Assembly: GCF_001403795.1 (NCBI RefSeq)
Contig: NZ_CXSU01000005.1
Coordinates: 465,597 to 529,596, forward strand
Length of the DNA: 64,000 nucleotides
DNA from: Jannaschia donghaensis
Lineage (GTDB): Bacteria; Pseudomonadota; Alphaproteobacteria; Rhodobacterales; Rhodobacteraceae
Reading direction: 5' to 3'
Position 1 is the first letter of the stretch; every line of letters starts with the position of its first letter. Positions 51,394-60,919 of the stretch are shown piece after piece. A model generated the notes under the pieces. That model saw nothing but the letters and a program-made list of their open reading frames with translations. It was not told the origin of the DNA and did no database searches. Both the position numbers and the translations under genes were made by a program.

Positions 51394-52047
51394 CTAGGAA
51401 GGCGGCGCTATCGCGCTTCGGCCCGCGTCGCTGAGGGCGTAGACCCCCGTCTCGACCTTCACGAACCAGCCGTAATGGTTGGACCGCATCATCGCCGTTG
51501 CGCGGACGACGCCGGTCGCGGCCTTCACATCGCGGCCCCGCGCATGCCCCGCCTGCAACAGGAACTCCGCGATCAACGTCGCATTCTGGCGGTACGCGGT
51601 CACCAGCCCCACACGGGTTGCGCCGCCCTTGTTCGGATCGCCCGTCCGAGCCGCGAATTCGCGCAGCAGCCGTTCGCGGGGTTTCTTGACCAGGCGCGGC
51701 TGAAACGGGCCGGGGTCGCAATGCACGGTGACCAGCCCGTCGGAGCCGCGAACCGTCAAAACCCCCAGTCCCAGCCGCCGCGCCAGTTTGAGGTTGGATT
51801 TCAAAGCCGACCAGCCGCGTTTGCCCGCCACGTCCGGCACCGCCAGATAGACATGCGGCGTCACGGCCTGCCGGTCGATACCCTGATTCACCAGTGCCAG
51901 CGAAAACCCGGTCTTCAGTTCCACGATAACCGGCGGTTCGGATCCCCGCACGGCAAGAACGTCGGCCGCCCCGACCTCGCCCTTTACGGCATAGCCCTGC
52001 GCCTCCAGAAAGGTTTTTACCGGCGGATAGAGGTCGGTTTCACGCAT
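51394..52047 (-). CDS. DUF2161 PD-(D/E)XK nuclease-fold protein
   Basis: A 217-residue protein of the DUF2161 family. The PD-(D/E)XK core appears as GAADVLAV followed by VIVELKTGFS near residue 37-50, and the first helix is MRETDLYPPVKTFLEAQGYA. A C-terminal winged-helix-like part follows (RVGLVTAYRQNATLIAEFL). Family members are taken to be phosphodiesterases or nucleases of unknown purpose. Start at 52047 is the usual one. Confidence 0.85.
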   Translation of the reverse strand: MRETDLYPPVKTFLEAQGYAVKGEVGAADVLAVRGSEPPVIVELKTGFSLALVNQGIDRQAVTPHVYLAVPDVAGKRGWSALKSNLKLARRLGLGVLTVRGSDGLVTVHCDPGPFQPRLVKKPRERLLREFAARTGDPNKGGATRVGLVTAYRQNATLIAEFLLQAGHARGRDVKAATGVVRATAMMRSNHYGWFVKVETGVYALSDAGRSAIAPPS

Positions 52048-52137
52048 GACGCTGTTCGTTTCCCCCCCCGTGCCCGTGACAATCACTGCGGCCCGCGCTA
52101 AAGCGCCGCGACTCCATTCTCAGCACGGATTGCCCCA

Positions 52138-53058
52138 ATGACCACCCTCGTTTTCGGCCACAAATCCCCCGACACCGATTCCACCGGGTCGCCCATCGCC
52201 TGGGCCTGGTACCTAAACGAAGTGGCCGGCATCGCCGCCGCACCCGCCCTGCTGGGGGAGCCGAATACAGAAGCGCGGTGGATGCTGGAGAAGTGGGACC
52301 TGCCCAAGCCGCAGATCATCGACGATGTGGAGCCGTTGCAGCCCTGCGTCATCGTCGACACCAACAACCCGCTGGAACTGCCCGCCGGCATCAACGCCGC
52401 CGACGTGCGCGCCATCATTGACCATCACAAGCTGGTGGGCGGGCTGGAAACGGCCGGTCCCATTGACATCACCATCCGCCCGCTGGCCTGCACCGCCACG
52501 ATCATGGCCGACCTTATGGGTCAGTCGCTGTCATCGGCCCCCGACGCGATCAAGGGCGCAATGCTGACCTGCATCCTGTCGGACACGCTTGAATTCCGCA
52601 GCCCCACCACGACCGACCACGACCGGGCCCTGGCCGAGCGTCTGGCAGGAGAGCTGGGCGTGGATATCGCAGGATATTCCGCCGAGATGTTCGCCGCCAA
52701 ATCCGACGTCAGCGCGTTTTCCGAAGCCGAGCTTCTGCGCATGGACAGCAAGGAATACGGCGTCGACGGCACCAAATTCCGCGTCTCCGTTCTGGAAACG
52801 ACGTCGCCCGAATCCGTTTTGTCGCGCAAGGACGCGCTGATCGCGGCGATGCCGGCGGTGGCGGCGGAGGACGGGGTGGAGCAGGTCCTGCTGTTCGTGG
52901 TCGACATCCTGGCCGAGGAGGCGACGATGCTGATCCCCAACGTCCTGACGAAGACCGTGGCCGAGAAAAGCTTCGGTGCCACCGTCACGGGCGACATGGT
53001 CGTTCTGCCCGGCGTGATGAGCCGCAAGAAGCAGATTATCCCCGCGCTCAAGGTCTGA
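52138..53058 (+). CDS. ppaC: Manganese-dependent inorganic pyrophosphatase (family II)
   Basis: A 306-residue DHH-family phosphatase that hydrolyses pyrophosphate. The metal ligands are in FGHKSPDTDST (His8, Asp12, Asp14), VIVDTNNP and the DHH segment IIDHHKLVGGLE; the C-terminal DHHA2 part ends SRKKQIIPALK. It pulls forward reactions that release PPi, for example sulfate activation by Sat and isoprenoid synthesis. A strong hairpin follows. Confidence 0.96.
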   Translation: MTTLVFGHKSPDTDSTGSPIAWAWYLNEVAGIAAAPALLGEPNTEARWMLEKWDLPKPQIIDDVEPLQPCVIVDTNNPLELPAGINAADVRAIIDHHKLVGGLETAGPIDITIRPLACTATIMADLMGQSLSSAPDAIKGAMLTCILSDTLEFRSPTTTDHDRALAERLAGELGVDIAGYSAEMFAAKSDVSAFSEAELLRMDSKEYGVDGTKFRVSVLETTSPESVLSRKDALIAAMPAVAAEDGVEQVLLFVVDILAEEATMLIPNVLTKTVAEKSFGATVTGDMVVLPGVMSRKKQIIPALKV

Positions 53059-53076
53059 AGGCAAGATCGGGTGCGA

Positions 53077-53107
53077 CGAAGGGCCGGGGGTGTTCCCCGG
53101 CCCTTCG
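53077..53107. terminator. Hairpin terminator between ppaC and the FNT gene
   Basis: CGAAGGGCCGGGG (53077-53089) pairs perfectly with CCCCGGCCCTTCG (53095-53107) around TGTTC-type loop bases, then CGTTTCCTGTT. It lies between the two convergent genes and can serve both. Confidence 0.82.
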
Positions 53108-53124
53108 CGTTTCCTGTTCGTCGC

Positions 53125-54027
53125 TCAGATTTCTTCGTGAACCTGTGCATAGGCCAGCATCGCGAACAGCCCGGTGCCGCCGATGACATTGCCCAGAAAC
53201 ATCGGCAGGATGTGCCCGATTAAGGCCGTCACGATGTTGAGCTCTCCGTTGAAGACCAGAACGAAGATCTCGTTGGATCCGGCGACGACGTGGGTGAAGT
53301 CGCCTGCCGCGATCAGCCATGTGAACATGATGATCAGCAGCAGTTCCGACCCCTTCGCTGATGGCAGCATCCAGACCAGTGCGGCGATGAAGAAACCCGA
53401 CGGGATGCCGCGCAGCAACGCTTCCGACCAGGTGAAGCTGGCCACGTGGTGCGAAATGTCGAGGATGGCACCCAGCACTTCGGGCGACAGGATGCCGCCG
53501 TGCACGGCCAGTGCGGCAGTGAAGAACGTGCCCGTCATGTTCGCGGCGAAGACGATGCCCCAGAGGCGACCGATGTCGAACAGACCCTCCCGCGTGGGTT
53601 TGGCCAAAAACGGCAGGATCACCGTGATCGTGTTTTCGGTGAACAGCTGCAGACGGCACAGGATCACCAGAACGAAGCCGAAGGTATATCCCAAGGCCTG
53701 CCAAAGCCCGAGGTAGGGATGTTCCGGCCCAAGGGCGGCGCGGATCACACCGACCATCAGCACGGAGGTGCAGATGCCGAGACCAGCGGCCACACCCGAC
53801 CACCACAGCGAGGTCTTGGGGCGGTGCATCTCCTCCTCGCCTTCGCGCAGGATGATGGAATAGACCGCAAGCGCCGACAGCTTGCTATGGTCGATCACCA
53901 CCGCGCGCTCGCCTTCGGTCAGGGCGCGTTCGGTCGTGGTCAGCTCGCGCTCGCGGGCCTCGCGTTCTTCGACCTTCGCTTCCACTGCGGCGGCCGCAAT
54001 CTTTTCTTCTTCCGTGTCGTCTGCCAT
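53125..54027 (-). CDS. Formate/nitrite transporter-family protein (YfdC-like)
   Basis: A 300-residue channel of the FNT family with six membrane helices from about residue 85. The family motif region is LFTENTITVILPFLAKP, and HVVAGSNEIFVLVFNG is typical of the YfdC branch. The first 70 residues are unusual: highly charged, predicted coiled coil (EEEKIAAAAVEAKVEEREAR). This cytosolic extension is absent from FocA/NirC and could gate or anchor the channel. Start at 54027 is the best ATG. Confidence 0.88.
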   Translation of the reverse strand: MADDTEEEKIAAAAVEAKVEEREARERELTTTERALTEGERAVVIDHSKLSALAVYSIILREGEEEMHRPKTSLWWSGVAAGLGICTSVLMVGVIRAALGPEHPYLGLWQALGYTFGFVLVILCRLQLFTENTITVILPFLAKPTREGLFDIGRLWGIVFAANMTGTFFTAALAVHGGILSPEVLGAILDISHHVASFTWSEALLRGIPSGFFIAALVWMLPSAKGSELLLIIMFTWLIAAGDFTHVVAGSNEIFVLVFNGELNIVTALIGHILPMFLGNVIGGTGLFAMLAYAQVHEEI

Positions 54028-54088
54028 GCGGCTGTCCCCTTTTCGCTGCGGTATAGTTGGGGCAAGCCCCGTCCGGGTCCAGTCCGCG

Positions 54089-54484
54089 TCAGGGCCGACG
54101 CGCGACCATGTCGATCTCCACCAGGGCACCGACGGCCAGTCCGGTCACCCCGACGCAGGTCCGCGCGGGCAGTTTGCCGGCCGCGAAGAAGCCTTGATAC
54201 GTCTCATTCATCGCCGCGTAGTCCCGGTCGAATTCCGTCAGATAGACGCGGGCTTGCGCGACGTTCTCCAGTGTCAGATCCATGCCTGCCAGGACCAGTT
54301 GCAGATTCTCCATCACCCGAACCGTCTGCGCCGCGACCCCCTCGGGCAGCGCGCGCTCCGGCTCTCCGGGCCAGGTCGGCATCTGGCCGGTCAGAAACAC
54401 CCAACCGTCGATTTCCGAGCAATGGGAGAAGGTCGCGACCGGCTGCGGGGCCGTGTCGATCATGTGGAAGGTGGGCAGGGGCAT
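54089..54484 (-). CDS. RidA-family protein
   Basis: A 131-residue RidA/YjgF/UK114 protein. MENLQLVLAGMDLTLENVAQ and ARVYLTEFDRDYAAMNETY are the family helices, and ARTCVGVTGLAVGALVEIDM includes the normal Arg that binds the imine carboxylate. RidA enzymes deaminate reactive enamines from PLP enzymes. It could protect against by-products of the PLP enzymes in this region. It starts 62 bp after the FNT gene's upstream end, on the same strand. Confidence 0.9.
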   Translation of the reverse strand: MPLPTFHMIDTAPQPVATFSHCSEIDGWVFLTGQMPTWPGEPERALPEGVAAQTVRVMENLQLVLAGMDLTLENVAQARVYLTEFDRDYAAMNETYQGFFAAGKLPARTCVGVTGLAVGALVEIDMVARRP

Positions 54485-54707
54485 GGGGGCTTTCGCTTTC
54501 GATCTTTTTGAAATGAAACCTGTCCCGACACCGGGTCAGCAACGCGGATTTACCACAGGAGGTGCTTTCAGACGCATCTTTGGAGTTTCAGTCTGTCTGA
54601 AAATCCTGTTCCGAGCGCGCTCGACCTTCCTTGCCTCATTATCGAAAGTCGCCGCTTACTGTTTGGCGTCGAAGCGAAGATTAACCCGTACCGCCACGCG
54701 GCGACGC

Positions 54708-54730
54708 ATGCCGGCCAGAGGGCCGGCATG
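54708..54730. terminator. Hairpin just after the second lrp gene
   Basis: CATGCCGGCC (54708-54717) and GGCCGGCATG (54721-54730) form a perfect 10-bp stem with a 3-base loop, 2 bp beyond the stop of the minus-strand Lrp gene. No T-run follows. Confidence 0.6.
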
Positions 54731-54732
54731 TC

Positions 54733-55233
54733 TCACGCCTCGCGCTTCAGCCGCGCTTCCAGCACGTCGAAGGGCACGCCCGGCTCGTCCTTGGCGCCCC
54801 GGATCACCAGGGAGGTCTTCACGCTGGCCACGTTTTCCGCGGCCGTCAGCGATCCGGTCAGGAACGACTGGAAGGTCGACAGGTCGGGGGCGACGCATTT
54901 GAGGATGAAATCCGTCTCGCCGTTGAGCATGTGACACTCGCGGACCAGCGGCCAATCGCGGCACAGATCCTCGAACGCGGTCAGGTCGGATTCCGCCTGC
55001 CGGGCCAACGACACCATGGCGAAGACCTGCACTTCGAACCCCAGTTGCCGGGCGTCGACGTCGGCGTGATACCCTTGGATCAGCCCTGCCTCCTCCAGCG
55101 CGCGCACGCGGCGCAGGCACGGCGGCGCGCTGATCCCGACGCGGCGCGCAAGCTCCACGTTCGTCATCCGGCCGTCCGCCTGCAACTCCGACAGGATCTG
55201 GCGGTCGATGGGATCGAGACGACTGGTGGGCAT
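54733..55233 (-). CDS. Lrp/AsnC family regulator
   Basis: A 166-residue Lrp/AsnC protein. The helix-turn-helix is LDPIDRQILSELQADGRMTN to VGISAPPCLRRVRALEEAG, and the C-terminal domain carries the RAM fold (DFILKCVAPDLSTFQSFL). It resembles the global-type Lrp with CLRRVRAL in the recognition helix. It diverges from trxB with 185 bp between, where an operator for either gene may lie. Ligand unknown. Confidence 0.92.
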   Translation of the reverse strand: MPTSRLDPIDRQILSELQADGRMTNVELARRVGISAPPCLRRVRALEEAGLIQGYHADVDARQLGFEVQVFAMVSLARQAESDLTAFEDLCRDWPLVRECHMLNGETDFILKCVAPDLSTFQSFLTGSLTAAENVASVKTSLVIRGAKDEPGVPFDVLEARLKREA

Positions 55234-55235
55234 AA

Positions 55236-56749
<1,514 letters not shown>

Positions 56750-56896
56750 CGCGGGCCTCGTCGGACATCTGATTGTTGACCACAGTGCAGGGCGGTGTTG
56801 CGCCGAGCGCAGGTTGAAATTCGGCCCGCTATGGGTCTAGACGCGCGGGATTGTCTCATTTGGCCCGAGTCAGGGCGCCACAAGGAAGTTTTATCG

Positions 56897-58618
56897 ATGT
56901 CCGTTACCTCGCCCAACCTCGCGCCTATTCCCGAACTCTACGTCAACCACGACAGCGCACAGAAACTGAAGGTCGAAGCCGCCGATCTGCCCAGCTGGGA
57001 TCTGACGCCTCGCCAGATGTGCGATCTGGAGCTGCTGATGAACGGCGGCTTCAACCCGCTGAAGGGGTTCCTGGGCAAGGCCGACTACGAAGGTGTGGTC
57101 GAGGACATGCGCCTGGCCGACGGCACGCTCTGGCCGATGCCGATCACGCTGGACGTGTCCGAGAAGTTCGCAGGCACCCTGGAGGAGGGAAAGGATATTG
57201 CCCTGCGTGACGCCGAGGGCGTGATCCTGGCGATTCTGTCGGTTTCCGACATCTATCGCCCCGACAAGAAGAAGGAGGCCGAGAAGGTCTTCGGTGCCGA
57301 CGACCTGGCGCATCCGGCGGTCAACTACCTGCACAACACCGCGGGTGACATCTATGTCGGTGGCGCGATCACCGGCATCCAGGCCCCGATGCACTATGAT
57401 TTCCGCGCCCGCCGCGACACGCCCAACGAATTGCGTGCCTATTTCCGCAAACTGGGCTGGCGCCGCATCGTCGCGTTCCAGACGCGCAACCCGCTGCACC
57501 GCGCCCACCAGGAACTGACCTTCCGCGCCGCGCGCGAAGCGCAGGCCAACCTGCTGATCCACCCGATCGTGGGCATGACGAAGCCCGGTGATGTCGATCA
57601 CTTTACCCGCGTGCGCTGTTACGAGGCCGTTCTGGACCAGTATCAGGCCTCGACCACCACGATGTCGCTGCTCAACCTGGCGATGCGCATGGCCGGCCCA
57701 CGCGAAGCCGTCTGGCACGGCCTGATCCGCCGCAACCACGGCTGCACGCACTTCATCGTCGGTCGCGACCATGCCGGCCCCGGTAGCAATTCGGCGGGCG
57801 AGGATTTCTACGGCCCCTACGATGCGCAGGACCTGTTCCGGGAGCATCAGGACGAGATCGGCGTCGAAATGGTCGACTTCAAGCACATGGTCTATGTCGC
57901 CGAACGTGCCCAGTACGAGCCCAACGACGAGATCGCGGATCGCGACAACGTCACCATCCTGAACATTTCGGGCACGGAACTTCGCCGCCGTCTGCGCGAA
58001 GGTCTGGAAATTCCCGAGTGGTTCTCCTTCCCGCAAGTGGTGGAGGAGCTGCGCCGCACGTCCCCCCCGCGCGACAAACAGGGCTTCACCGTCTTCTTCA
58101 CCGGCCTGTCCGGGTCGGGCAAGTCGACCATCGCCAATGCGATCATGGTCAAGCTGATGGAAATGGGCGGGCGCCCGGTCACGCTTCTGGATGGCGACGT
58201 CGTGCGCAAGCACCTGTCGTCGGAGCTGACGTTCTCCAAGGAACACCGCGACATCAACATCAAGCGCATCGGATATGTCGCGTCCGAGATCACCAAGAAC
58301 GGCGGCATCGCCATCTGCGCGCCCATCGCGCCCTATACCGCCACGCGTCGGTCGGTGCGCGAAACGATCGAAGCCTATGGTGCCTTTGTCGAGGTCCATG
58401 TTGCCACCTCCCTTGAGGAATGCGAGCGACGCGACCGCAAAGGCCTCTATAAGCTGGCGCGCGAGGGCAAGATCCCCGAGTTCACCGGCATTTCCGACCC
58501 CTATGAAGCACCCACGCAGGCCGAATTGGTGGTGGATACCGAAGGGTTCGAAGTCGACAACTGCGCGCAACAGGTTCTGCTCAAGCTCGAATCCATGGGT
58601 CTGATCTCGGGAGGCTGA
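56897..58618 (+). CDS. Bifunctional ATP sulfurylase/APS kinase
   Basis: A 573-residue fusion. Residues 1-390 are ATP sulfurylase (Sat): PUA-like N-domain (LELLMNGGFNPLKGFLG), then catalytic FQTRNPLHRAHQEL and GRDHAGPG. Residues 395-573 are APS kinase (CysC) with an intact P-loop FTGLSGSGKSTIA and ELTFSKEHRDINIKRI. Together they make PAPS from sulfate and ATP. Unlike fungal ATP sulfurylases, the kinase P-loop is complete, so both activities are expected. PAPS is used for cysteine synthesis and by the sulfotransferase at 47.1 kb. Confidence 0.96.
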   Translation: MSVTSPNLAPIPELYVNHDSAQKLKVEAADLPSWDLTPRQMCDLELLMNGGFNPLKGFLGKADYEGVVEDMRLADGTLWPMPITLDVSEKFAGTLEEGKDIALRDAEGVILAILSVSDIYRPDKKKEAEKVFGADDLAHPAVNYLHNTAGDIYVGGAITGIQAPMHYDFRARRDTPNELRAYFRKLGWRRIVAFQTRNPLHRAHQELTFRAAREAQANLLIHPIVGMTKPGDVDHFTRVRCYEAVLDQYQASTTTMSLLNLAMRMAGPREAVWHGLIRRNHGCTHFIVGRDHAGPGSNSAGEDFYGPYDAQDLFREHQDEIGVEMVDFKHMVYVAERAQYEPNDEIADRDNVTILNISGTELRRRLREGLEIPEWFSFPQVVEELRRTSPPRDKQGFTVFFTGLSGSGKSTIANAIMVKLMEMGGRPVTLLDGDVVRKHLSSELTFSKEHRDINIKRIGYVASEITKNGGIAICAPIAPYTATRRSVRETIEAYGAFVEVHVATSLEECERRDRKGLYKLAREGKIPEFTGISDPYEAPTQAELVVDTEGFEVDNCAQQVLLKLESMGLISGG

Positions 58619-58640
58619 TCGCGCCTTACATCTCGATCAC

Positions 58641-58676
58641 AGACCCCCGCGTCACATCTGGCGCGGGGGTCTTTTC
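58641..58676 (+). terminator. Intrinsic terminator of the Sat-CysC gene
   Basis: GACCCCCGCG (58642-58651) pairs perfectly with CGCGGGGGTC (58662-58671) around a 10-base loop, followed by TTTT. It begins 23 bp after the stop. Confidence 0.88.
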
Positions 58677-58852
58677 GTCTGCGGAAGAGTGTCTTGAGAC
58701 ATGGGCCTCTTAAGGATGTGTTCACCTTTGTTGCAGATGCGCAAAGTCTACAATTTGTCATATCGAAGCCGGAACCGAGTTCCAGTCTCGGTGTTGACCC
58801 CCTGAAAGCTCCGCGACGGATCATGTCGTATGACACTCAAGGGACCGACCGA

Positions 58853-59215
58853 ATGCTCGACGATTTCATAATTCTGCTGGTGGAGGACGAGGCAATGCTC
58901 GCCCTCGATCTCAGCATGAGTCTGGAAGACGAGGGCGCGCAGGTCACCGGACCCTTTGCAAGCGTCGACACCGCCCTGCCGGCCTGTGCCGCCCGGCTCG
59001 ACGCGGCGATCCTTGATGTCGATCTGTGTGGCGGCAAAAGCTTTCCCATCGCGGACCGTCTTTCGGCCGATGGCGTGCCTTTCGTCTTCCACACCGGCCG
59101 CTCAGACCTCGATGTGCTGCGCGACCGTTACGGCGATAACGTCCCGATCCTGGTGAAGCCGGCCCGCGCGGCCGAAGTGATCCACGCGCTGGAGACCATT
59201 CTTCCGGCCGCGTGA
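58853..59215 (+). CDS. Single-domain response regulator
   Basis: A 120-residue CheY-like receiver without output domain. Acidic residues Glu11-Asp12 (LLVEDEAM), the phospho-acceptor Asp55 (AAILDVDL), the Thr in VFHTGRSD and Lys in ILVKPARAAE are all in place. It resembles stand-alone receivers that interact with histidine kinases in alphaproteobacteria. Start at MLDDFI has AAGGGA 9 bp upstream; an ATG ten codons earlier (58823) is in frame. The 170 bp upstream hold a GGAAC-CGA-GTTCC palindrome at 58771-58783. Confidence 0.85.
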   Translation: MLDDFIILLVEDEAMLALDLSMSLEDEGAQVTGPFASVDTALPACAARLDAAILDVDLCGGKSFPIADRLSADGVPFVFHTGRSDLDVLRDRYGDNVPILVKPARAAEVIHALETILPAA

Positions 59216-59240
59216 TCGACCAATCCGGATCGCCCGAGCT

Positions 59241-59270
59241 AAAAAGCCGCTCCAATCAGGGCGGCTTTGG
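59241..59270. terminator. Bidirectional terminator between response regulator and DUF1150
   Basis: AAAAAGCCGC (59241-59250) faces GCGGCTTT (59261-59268), giving an 8-bp perfect stem (AAAGCCGC/GCGGCTTT) with A-run on one side and T-run on the other, so it can terminate from both directions. Confidence 0.85.
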
Positions 59271-59294
59271 CTTGTCGGACGACGGTGACGATTT

Positions 59295-59540
59295 TCAGTG
59301 TACGCTGACCGGCGTCAGATCGTTTTCGCGCGCCAGGTTGAACGCCAACATGCGATCCCCGACCAGTGCAACCTGTTCGCCGTCGGCCCGGTGCAGCGCA
59401 TAGAGCTGATCCAGCCCGCCTTCGCGCGCCTCGTCCTGAACGGCACGGGGCAGATCGTCCACCTCGACGCGGCGCACATAGACCAGCGATCCGCCAAGGG
59501 CCTCGATATTCGTCATCTGTTCATTCGTGTTCGCGGTCAT
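59295..59540 (-). CDS. DUF1150 protein, partner of Hsp20
   Basis: An 81-residue protein of the alphaproteobacterial DUF1150 family: SLVYVRRVEVDDLPRAVQ, then LDQLYALHRADGEQVALVGD and RMLAFNLARENDL. It has no enzymatic motif. It lies 32 bp downstream of hsp20 on the same strand, as in many relatives, so it is probably heat-induced from the same promoter. GGAG sits about 9 bp before the ATG at 59540. Confidence 0.9.
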   Translation of the reverse strand: MTANTNEQMTNIEALGGSLVYVRRVEVDDLPRAVQDEAREGGLDQLYALHRADGEQVALVGDRMLAFNLARENDLTPVSVH

Positions 59541-59572
59541 TTCGGTCGCTCCTTTTCCCTGATCCCGGCGCG

Positions 59573-60016
59573 TCAACTGATCGCCTTGGTGGGGGTTCCG
59601 GCGGTGCCGGATGTGATGCGTATCGTTCTAACAACGTTCTCGGGCGCGGTTCGTTGCACTTCGATGTGCAAAAGACCGTTTTCCAAGTTGGCGCCCGACA
59701 CCTCCATTCCGTCCGCCAGCACGAAGGCGCGCTGGAACTGACGCGATGCGATGCCGCGGTGCAGAAACGTCCGGGCGTCACTTTCAGGCTGCGATCGGCC
59801 CCGGATCACCAACTGACGATCCTCCAGCGTGATCGACAGATCCTCTTCCGCGAAGCCGGCGACGGCCAGCGTGATGCGCACGCCCGTCTCGGACGTTTGT
59901 TCGATGTTGTATGGCGGGTATCCTTCGTTGCCAGTGCGCGCCGTGCGCTCCACCAGCCGCTCCAGCTCATCGAAGCCAAGCAGGAAAGGATGCGTGCCGA
60001 AGGTCGGCTTGGTCAT
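59573..60016 (-). CDS. Small heat-shock protein Hsp20 (IbpA-like)
   Basis: A 147-residue alpha-crystallin-domain chaperone that holds unfolded proteins. The start PFLLGFDELERLVERTAR and NIEQTSETGVRITLAVAGF, then LVIRGRS and RTFLHRGIASRQFQRAFVL, are typical of the alphaproteobacterial IbpA branch. The conserved A-x-x-x-N-G-L-L motif (ANLENGLLHIEV) is present. It is preceded by a clear heat-shock promoter at 60085-60115. Confidence 0.94.
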   Translation of the reverse strand: MTKPTFGTHPFLLGFDELERLVERTARTGNEGYPPYNIEQTSETGVRITLAVAGFAEEDLSITLEDRQLVIRGRSQPESDARTFLHRGIASRQFQRAFVLADGMEVSGANLENGLLHIEVQRTAPENVVRTIRITSGTAGTPTKAIS

Positions 60017-60084
60017 GGTTCGGGCCCTTTCACGAAGCGATCCGATAACGTCGACCCGGCCCTGATGCGGCACCGGATATCGAT

Positions 60085-60115
60085 TAATGTGGGGGCGAAC
60101 CGGCGATCGTGCAAG
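60085..60115 (-). promoter_or_regulatory. RpoH-type heat-shock promoter of hsp20
   Basis: On the minus strand, CTTGCAC (60115-60109) is followed by a 14-bp spacer and CCCCACAT (60094-60087), close to the sigma-32 consensus CTTGAAA-N13/15-CCCCATNT. It reads toward hsp20, with its -10 box about 70 bp upstream of the start codon. Confidence 0.72.
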
Positions 60116-60204
60116 ATGGAGGGCCGTGTCGGGACGGACCGGCGCGAAACATTGGACGAACCCCGCCCCGCGCGGTAACACCCGCTGAAACGAAAGGTCG
60201 AGAC

Positions 60205-60426
60205 GTGAACCACGCCCCCGAGGAACTGACGCATGAGGATGTGCTGCGGATGCGGCTGGAAGTCTTGCGCCAGGATCACAGCGACCTCGACGCCGCCATA
60301 CGCGCGCTGGAAGACAGCACCGCGACCGACCTTCTGGTCGTAAAACGCCTGAAAAAGCAAAAGCTGAACCTCAAGGACCGCATCGCGCGGATCGAGGATG
60401 AGCTGACCCCCGACATAATCGCCTGA
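60205..60426 (+). CDS. YdcH-family protein (DUF465)
   Basis: A 73-residue helical, charged protein with the YdcH/DUF465 signature: [20 protein letters not shown], then [20 protein letters not shown]. Start is GTG at 60205 with AAAGG about 8 bp upstream. It lies 7 bp before purE and is probably co-transcribed with purEK. Function is unknown. It is a distant relative of the 58-residue DUF465 protein at 19429. Confidence 0.88.
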   Translation: MNHAPEELTHEDVLRMRLEVLRQDHSDLDAAIRALEDSTATDLLVVKRLKKQKLNLKDRIARIEDELTPDIIA

Positions 60427-60433
60427 GGCCGAC

Positions 60434-60919
60434 ATGACATCTTCCCCGACCGTGGGCATCATCATGGGCTCCACGTCCGACTGGCCGACGATGAAGCTGG
60501 CCGCCGACATCCTGGAGGAGCTTGGCGTGTCCTATGAGGCCCGCATCGTCTCGGCCCATCGCACGCCCGACCGGCTTTGGGAGTATGGGACGACGGCCGT
60601 CGACCGCGGCCTGAAGGTCATCATCGCCGGGGCGGGCGGGGCCGCGCATCTGCCCGGCATGATGGCGTCCAAGACCCGCGTTCCCGTGGTGGGCGTCCCG
60701 GTGCAGACCAAGGCGTTGTCAGGCGTCGATTCGCTTTATTCCATCGTTCAGATGCCGCGCGGCTTTCCCGTGGCGACCATGGCCATCGGGGCGGCGGGGG
60801 CTGCGAATGCGGGGCTCATGGCGGCCGGCATCCTCGCCGTCTCCGACCCGGATCTCGCCGCGCGCCTCGACACCTGGCGCGCCGATCTGGCCGCCTCCAT
60901 CCCCGAGGTGCCGGAATGA
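60434..60919 (+). CDS. purE: N5-carboxyaminoimidazole ribonucleotide mutase (PurE class I)
   Basis: A 161-residue octameric mutase of de novo purine synthesis, converting N5-CAIR to CAIR. The active-site pieces are [12 protein letters not shown] near residue 12, [14 protein letters not shown] (with catalytic His) and [21 protein letters not shown]. It overlaps purK by 4 bp (ATGA), so the two sequential enzymes are coupled. Confidence 0.97.
   Translation: MTSSPTVGIIMGSTSDWPTMKLAADILEELGVSYEARIVSAHRTPDRLWEYGTTAVDRGLKVIIAGAGGAAHLPGMMASKTRVPVVGVPVQTKALSGVDSLYSIVQMPRGFPVATMAIGAAGAANAGLMAAGILAVSDPDLAARLDTWRADLAASIPEVPE

Noticed and set aside
58771-58792. GGAAC palindrome upstream of the response regulator as an EcfG promoter
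   Set aside because: The -10 side reads TGTT, not CGTT, and the GGAAC is better explained by the GGAAC-CGA-GTTCC palindrome.
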